From assembly GCA_015679605.1 (NCBI GenBank), contig JAAAVE010000232.1:1-14266 (forward strand): DNA of 14,266 nucleotides. The letters are read 5' to 3'. The notes beneath the pieces are model-generated. The model had not been told where the DNA came from, made no database searches, and saw only the letters and a list, made by a program, of their open reading frames with translations. A program made the translations under genes and the position numbers. Of this stretch, positions 9,888-14,266 are shown one piece after another (positions within the stretch are counted from its first letter, which is position 1; every line of letters starts with the position of its first letter). This DNA comes from Podila epigama (lineage: Eukaryota; Mortierellomycota; Mortierellomycetes; Mortierellales; Mortierellaceae).

Positions 9888-10251
9888 AAATGCTCTGGAC
9901 AAGAAACAGAAATAAAGAAAAAGAAAAAGAAAAGAGAGAAAGAGCGCGAGTAGAAAGAGTTTGGCTAACAACGAGTCTACGAAAGCAGAAGAAGGGGTAA
10001 AAATTCAAAAAAATATAAAATCCAAAAAAAAAAAAAAAGAAACGTGGGGAGGAAAAAGTTCTTTTGCCTCTGGTCAACAGAGATACAAAGAGAGAAAAAA
10101 CAGAAAGAATGCACGCTGTGATGGCTGTTGTAGAGTTGGATCTCGGATTCTTCCTCCATGGTGAAAGGGTGTCATGCGCGTTCAGAGGTTGACACATTGG
10201 GCAAGGAGCGACAGAGGGCAATGCGGTGAAGGGGGATTACGGGGACATTAA

Positions 10252-10314
<63 letters not shown>

Positions 10315-10342
10315 ATGGCATTTTGGTCTGCTCATGTTCATG
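9888..10342 (-). other. Intergenic region between the minus-strand F-box gene and the G-gamma gene
   Basis: No gene is supported. About 9900-10130 is strongly purine-rich on the + strand (pyrimidine-rich on the coding strand of the downstream gene), including an A-run near 10023-10037. Frames that stay open here encode Lys/Arg or Phe/Leu/Ser runs and reflect composition. The part next to 10342 is the G-gamma 3' region. I found no AATAAA on the minus strand within the first ~100 nt after the G-gamma stop. Confidence 0.5.
10261..10312. repeat. (GA)26 microsatellite
   Basis: Twenty-six uninterrupted GA units follow an 11-nt A-run (10250-10260). On the G-gamma strand this is (TC)26 beginning about 30 nt after the stop codon, so it probably lies in the 3' UTR or the terminator. 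It is likely to be length-variable between isolates. Confidence 0.95.
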
Positions 10343-10874
10343 TTACATGAGACTGCAACCACAGCTGTTGGGTTGAATCTCAAAGGGGTCGTCCTTCTTG
10401 TCCACCTCACCCCAGACAGTTGGGATGAACATGTCCTTGATGCCCTGGCAATATTGAATCAGCCTATTGTTATGAGAAGATCCGACAAGATGGAAGGAGG
10501 AAGGAGGAAGGGAACAAGGGTATGATACGTGTAAGAGAATGTCCAAAATTGTACGACCAACGCAACACATTGATAGCAAGCATGCCAACTCTTGTCGTTG
10601 GGCGTTATTGTCCATGTTTCCATGTTGTCACACAAAGACGATGGAATGAAAAATAAAAAGATGGAAAGAAAAGAAAACAAGACAAGACTAATAATGCAAT
10701 AGAAACAATGAGGGGTGCAGTAGCACTGTGCGTACAAAAGGCAAGCTGTAAGGGGGTAACAGATGAGACTTACAATATGCTAGCCTGGGAAACTGAGATA
10801 CGCTCGCGCTCAAACTGCTCCCTCAGCTTCCTGTTGTGGTCCAGCTGGCGCTGGAGGCGCATCTCTGTTGACAT
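10343..10874 (-). CDS. Heterotrimeric G-protein gamma subunit (two exons)
   Basis: The 73-residue product comes from exons 10874-10774 and 10463-10343. It partners G-beta (Ste4 type) as the membrane-anchored dimer that relays receptor signals in mating, nutrient or hyphal responses. Exon 1 gives MSTEMRLQRQLDHNRKLREQ, then FERERISVSQASI: the N-terminal coiled-coil helix followed by the ER(E)R-I-x-VS-x-A-S block of fungal G-gammas. Exon 2 gives LLIQYCQGIKDMFIPTVWGE, then a DPF motif and the tail NSCGCSLM. CSLM is a CaaX box, with Met favouring farnesylation. The Cys two residues upstream is a candidate palmitoylation site, as in yeast Ste18. The length fits the family's usual 70-110 residues. 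The start context ACAATGT has A at -3; Met5 is an alternative start. Neither exon is recognisable alone, because splicing joins the two halves at a split Leu codon. Family assignment is strong; the Ste18 name is by homology and may not be the local symbol. Confidence 0.9.
10464..10773 (-). other. Intron of the G-gamma gene
   Basis: The 310-nt intron begins with a perfect GTAAGT (10773-10768) and ends in AACAATAG (10464), with CTCATAAC nearby as a possible branch point. Exon 1 ends two bases into a codon and exon 2 supplies the third (TT+G, Leu), joining ASI to LLIQYC exactly as the G-gamma family requires. Confidence 0.88.
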
Positions 10875-11659
10875 TGTAGAAGAAAGCCTTGTTCTATGTA
10901 TGTGATTATATGTGGTTGCAAAGCCGGTTCCTTGAGAGTCCCAATATTAAGTGTTTGTTGAAGGACAAAATCCTGAAGAATCTCTTTTTGTCTAGCAGGT
11001 CAATTGCAATTGGAAGAGTTGGTTTGTAAGTGGTTTGCCCGTGCTTTTCATATGTAACTTGTAGAAGGTTGCTGTATAATTTTGGATATGGAGGGTAAAA
11101 CAATGCATGGAGAGAAGAGAAGAGCGAGGCGAAAGAAACACTCGCTCTGTCTGTATTTGTTGCAGATATGGAGGGTGGGGTGATGTGATGGGACCTGAAA
11201 AATAATAATAAAAAAAATAATGTTGGATATGAAAAGGGAAAAGGGGAGGAATTGATATCTATTTCAAGGGGAAGGAAGAATGGCATGGAAAGGATGCAAC
11301 GGCCAATAAAAGAGCCAAGGGGATGAGGAAAGGGAAGGAAAGAGGAAGAAGTGTTGTTTTTGAGTTGATTGAAGAGGATGCAAGGGGAGAATGAATGTGA
11401 TGGAGGTTATGATGTATGGGATGGATGGACAAATGTATGGTGCAAGGATGAAGAAGTGGGGGGATGGTTACCTTTGGTGAAGGGATGGATGAATGGATGG
11501 ATGGATCTGTTGATGACGTGAGGATGAAAGCCAAAAGGATGGATGAGCAAGGGTAGATGGAAGAGAGCAGGAGAGAAGGATGAGAGTGAAGAATGAAGAA
11601 TAAAGACAAAAAGCGAGAGAAAGACGCGAGATGGAATGAATGAATGAAGGATGGATGGC

Positions 11660-11691
11660 GAGTGAGGGATGAGTGAGGGATGAGTGAGGGA
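11660..11691. repeat. 11-nt tandem repeat GAGTGAGGGAT
   Basis: Two full copies at 11660-11670 and 11671-11681 are followed by a third that differs at its last base (11682-11692). It sits in a wider GATGGATG/GAATGAATG-rich purine stretch (about 11400-11700). Confidence 0.8.
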
Positions 11692-12044
11692 CAGAGGGAC
11701 CGAGTGAGAAATAAGAAAGAGAGAAGAGAGAAGAGAGACGTTGAGCGGAACACAAAAAGAAAAAACGAGCAATGTGTGTGGATGCGATGTTGTGTGCGTT
11801 GTGTGCTGATGTATGAGTGAGAAAAATAGAGAGCTTTTGTTTTTTGTTGTTTGGTGAATGCTGTTGGGCAGTGTCGTTCTTGTCTTTGTTTGGAATGGAG
11901 ATACGCAAAGAGAACATGCAGGATATGAATGAGTTGTTGTGAGTTTGGTTGTTCGATTTTTGTCAATGGTTATGATGCATGTTCGAAACACCATTGCCTT
12001 CTTCGCGGAATAAAATTGCACGCATCTTCTTTTCAGCCCTATGC

Positions 12045-12115
12045 TGCAGGTGCAGGTGCAGGTATAGGTGCAGGTGCAGGTGTAGGTACAGGTTCAGTTA
12101 TAAGTGCAGGTGTAG
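12045..12115. repeat. Degenerate hexanucleotide array (GGTGCA)n
   Basis: About eleven copies of a six-base unit (GGTGCA with GGTATA, GGTGTA, GGTACA and GGTTCA variants) run through this interval. On the + strand it reads as alternating Gly/Ala and on the minus strand as Pro/Ala. Both strands stay open around it (104 to 116 codons), so the open frames are not good evidence for a gene. Confidence 0.8.
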
Positions 12116-12434
12116 TGAACTGGTACTCGAAAGGAATGCCAATGCCAATGACAGTGGCAACAATGACGATAGTAATGATGATGATGACAGTCATGGTACG
12201 TACTCCTATCTCTGTAAAAATGACTGAATGTGTGTGTGAAGATACTGCTACTGTACACACAACGCAGGGCTTGCGATAATTGCCTCTCAAAAGAAAAAAA
12301 GCGAGAGCATCCATTTCCAGCTCTCACCTAGGTCGATCATCCATTAATGTAGCATGTTCTTTTCTCTCTTTTCCACTGCACAGTGTTGTTTTTTTTTTTT
12401 TCTTTTTAAGCGATGCTTGGCTCAAATGCCTGAT

Positions 12435-12458
12435 GGATATGGATATGGATATGGATAT
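12435..12458. repeat. (GGATAT)4 tandem repeat
   Basis: Four perfect GGATAT units in intergenic DNA. Nearby are four AAGTC units at 12530-12549 and six ATCC units at 12800-12823. They illustrate the repeat density of this divergent promoter region. Confidence 0.9.
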
Positions 12459-12997
12459 GGGATTTGAATTGTATTGGATGGACAGATTGTCGGATTGTTT
12501 GCTCACATTGTGGTTCCCTTGCCCAACCCAAGTCAAGTCAAGTCAAGTCATCAGAGTGAGAGCTCTGTTGGTAAAGCGTATGTGTTTGTGCTTTAAAACT
12601 GTTTAAAACGTGAATGCAAGTTGGATATTCCTTATTGCACATAGCATCCACACCCTCTGTAATTGCATATCACGAGATGAGTTGACAATGAACACCCACA
12701 AAGAACACATTTGAAAAAAAAGGAGTTCCAATAAAAAAAAAGTCTTGTGGGTGTCACTGAGAACACATCTCTCTATCCTCACCTTTGTCACCCCTCTGCA
12801 TCCATCCATCCATCCATCCATCCATTTTCCCATCCAACCATTCACTCTAGTTGTAGTCATTCCATCCATTTCATCCATACTTGAGCATCTCACAAAGGAC
12901 AACAAAACATTACTGATAGCCCAAAACAACAGGAGACAATAAGAGTACTTCAGCTAATTACGCGCATCTCTGACAAAAAAGAAAAAAAAAAAAGATC

Positions 12998-14266
12998 ATG
13001 TCCACGGTGCCTTCTGTCCTGCGCGCGAACCAGAAGAGCCGCTCAGACATGAGTCTGGTGAGTAGACATGGTGCCGCTCCCTCTGGCGCATCCTCAATCG
13101 TTACCTCTAGTTCAGGTATGTCACTCTCACTCAAGTCACTGACAAATGCCATGTAGAGTAGAGTAGAGTCTCTCTTTTTTCAACCGTGGCTCACTTTTCA
13201 CCAACCAACTGCACCAAAAACACGCGATCACTGATGATGACGACAAATCCAACTGTATCTTTATTTTTTTCTTTCTGTCTATATCTCTATCTCACATATA
13301 CACATTCTCACGCATTATGTAGACGATCCCATGAAGATGCTCAAGATACTTGAAGCACTCCAAAAAGGCAAGTCGTCAAAAAGGATAGATTCTTTTCCAA
13401 TTCTTTAATGCTGTTCATGACAGGCAAAGAGTTGTTGTTGGCACTTGGTCTGACTTGAAAAAAACACACCATCATGTATGCGTAGGTGACTTGAATTCAC
13501 TCTCCAGCCTATTGCCAGCTTACAGGAGTGGCCCGTCGTTTGTTGGCCCCAATACACCTGGCGGCTCCATCTCAAGCTCCCAGTCGTTTGAGGGCATTGC
13601 CCAAACCAACCAGACAACGCCTATCCATCTCGCCGTTCAATGTGCCCAGTATCCCGTCATCGAGTTTGTCCTTTCCAACACACCTCAGGTCGACCCCAAC
13701 GCACGCGACAGCCATGGCCAGACGGCTCTCCATATCGCCTCTAGCATGGGTCGTCTCGATGTCGTCAAGCTCCTCCTCTCCAAGAATGACGTGAACGATG
13801 GCGTCCTTGACCACAAAGGAAAGAGCGCGCTCGACGTCGCGTCAACAGCCGAAATCCGCATGATCTTGAAAGGTATTTTTCACTTTTCTCTTCCCCCTCT
13901 TTGTACGAAGTCATGTTTGTCCCATTGACTCAATGCGTATTTTTTTTTTTTCCTTTGCTACTCCTTTCTCCCCTCTCCCACAACAACAACATCATCATCA
14001 TCATCATCAAAAAATGTCGCGTACAATTCAGCCCATCGCTCTGAATATCTCTCACGGACAACAGCTTTGATGCATCAATACGCCGAGGCTGGCGATCTCA
14101 CAGGCCTCATTGGCCTGTTTGACCATCCTCGGGCGGCCTTTGTGCTCAACATCAGTCACCAGGACACTGAAACAGGCTCAACTATCCTCCACTCAGCCGC
14201 GAGACGCAAAGACATGTCCATGGTCCAATGGAGTCTTGACCAAGGGATCGATACCCTTATTCGTGA
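12998..14266 (+). CDS. Oxysterol-binding protein, ankyrin-type Osh1/Osh2 class, 5' part (partial)
   Basis: Four exons are visible (12998-13115, 13323-13367, 13486-13872 and 14032 to the window edge), giving 261 residues plus two bases, open at the 3' end. Residues 40-57 (DDPMKMLKILEALQKGDL) are the usual opening of the Osh1/Osh2 N-terminal domain. Ankyrin-like repeats follow: TTPIHLAVQCAQYPVIEFVL at about 98-129, then GQTALHIASSMGRLDVVKLL at about 130-164, and a short third, KGKSALDVA. Exon 4 carries the family stretch LMHQYAEAGDL, then TGSTILHSAARRKDMSMVQW at about 231-250. Known family members continue with a PH domain, an FFAT motif and a sterol/PI4P-binding ORD, all beyond this window. 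They act at ER contact sites exchanging sterol and phosphoinositide. The ATG at 12998 follows an A-rich leader and is the first in-frame Met; Met18 and Met43 are alternatives. All three intron phases agree. Confidence 0.88.
13116..13322 (+). other. Osh gene intron 1
   Basis: 207 nt, donor GTATGT, acceptor TTATGTAG. The donor interrupts a Gly/Asp codon position (G|AC gives Asp40). Unspliced, the frame stops at 13153-13155. Confidence 0.85.
13368..13485 (+). other. Osh gene intron 2, GC-AG type
   Basis: 118 nt. The donor is AAAAAG|GCAAGT, the consensus of the rare GC-AG class where every base but the second matches the U1 consensus. The acceptor is ATGCGTAG, with CTGAC at 13450-13454 as a plausible branch point. 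Joining gives Q-K-G-D-L, the conserved family string. The nearest GT (13372) would break it. Confidence 0.85.
13873..14031 (+). other. Osh gene intron 3
   Basis: 159 nt, donor AAAG|GTATTT, acceptor TACAATTCAG. It contains a CAA/ATC trinucleotide tract (13981-14009) just before the acceptor. Splicing joins ILK to AHRSEY in phase 1. Confidence 0.83.

Larger units (their letters stand above)
10875..12997. other. Divergent intergenic region between G-gamma and the Osh gene
   Basis: About 2.1 kb separates the two divergent starts, and I see no supportable gene. From about 11100 to 11830 the + strand is purine-rich with GATG/GAGTGA-type short repeats. From about 12760 to 12890 the + strand is pyrimidine-rich with ATCC repeats. 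In 11259-12021 all three minus frames stay open for 149-235 codons at once with Ser/His/Pro/Leu/Phe-rich translations, which indicates stop-poor composition, not coding. A CCAAT at 12728-12732 lies about 266 bp before the Osh start. Promoters of both flanking genes must be here, but no TATA box is convincing. Confidence 0.55.

Noticed and set aside
11974-11990. GTTCGAAAC string resembling a tRNA B-box
   Set aside because: No A-box or cloverleaf arms lie upstream at tRNA spacing, so I treat it as chance.
11259-12021. Three overlapping minus-strand open frames of 149 to 235 codons
   Set aside because: All three frames are open at the same time and give Ser/His/Pro/Leu/Phe-rich strings with no domain. 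This is what a stop-poor pyrimidine-rich strand produces.
12553-12640. tRNA-like A-box (AGCTCTGTTGGTAAAGCG)
   Set aside because: It resembles a tRNA D-arm, but the D-stem is mismatched, there is no GGTTCGAATCC-type B-box at the right distance, and no acceptor stem forms.
13424-13460. Alternative acceptor at CATGACAG (13417-13424) for Osh intron 2
   Set aside because: Joining there runs into an in-frame stop within about 35 nt and loses the conserved K-G-D-L string.

Overview
The window looks like nuclear DNA of a filamentous fungus. It has long intergenic regions full of microsatellites, spliceosomal introns with clear GT..AG or GC..AG ends and branch-point-like CTGAC motifs, and proteins rich in poly-Gln, poly-Asn, poly-Thr and poly-Gly. 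Two neighbouring F-box/leucine-rich-repeat-like genes, one of them very large, together with the general style suggest an early-diverging lineage. My best guess is Mucoromycota, Mortierellaceae type, by inference only. I see no bacterial, viral, transposon or CRISPR signal.

Layout, left to right. Positions 1-2377 hold no supportable gene: they are promoter or leader-like DNA with simple repeats. Positions 2378-7308 (+) hold a two-exon gene for a predicted 1411-residue F-box/LRR-like protein. Its two exons join in phase across a 695-nt intron, and the F-box itself appears to be split by a disordered insert of about 400 residues. A 163-bp convergent spacer follows, carrying poly(A)-type signals for both sides. 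Positions 7472-9670 (-) hold a second, intronless F-box/LRR protein of 732 residues. Upstream of it lie a TATA-like box, a CACGTG palindrome and several upstream ATGs, including a short uORF whose stop overlaps the main start codon. Positions 10343-10874 (-) hold a small two-exon gene for a heterotrimeric G-protein gamma subunit: 73 residues ending in the CaaX box CSLM. It becomes visible only after splicing. A 2.1-kb divergent intergenic region (10875-12997) full of short tandem repeats separates it from the last gene. From 12998 (+) to the window edge runs the 5' part of an oxysterol-binding protein of the ankyrin-containing Osh1/Osh2 class, with four exons visible, one of them followed by a GC-AG intron.

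The genes do not form a pathway. The two F-box proteins would be substrate adaptors of SCF ubiquitin ligases. The G-gamma would act with G-beta at the membrane in pheromone or nutrient signalling. The Osh protein would act in sterol and phosphoinositide transport at membrane contact sites. The most useful results are the spliced G-gamma gene, the GC-AG intron, the split F-box, and a purine/pyrimidine strand skew that follows the direction of transcription. I found no convincing previously undescribed system.
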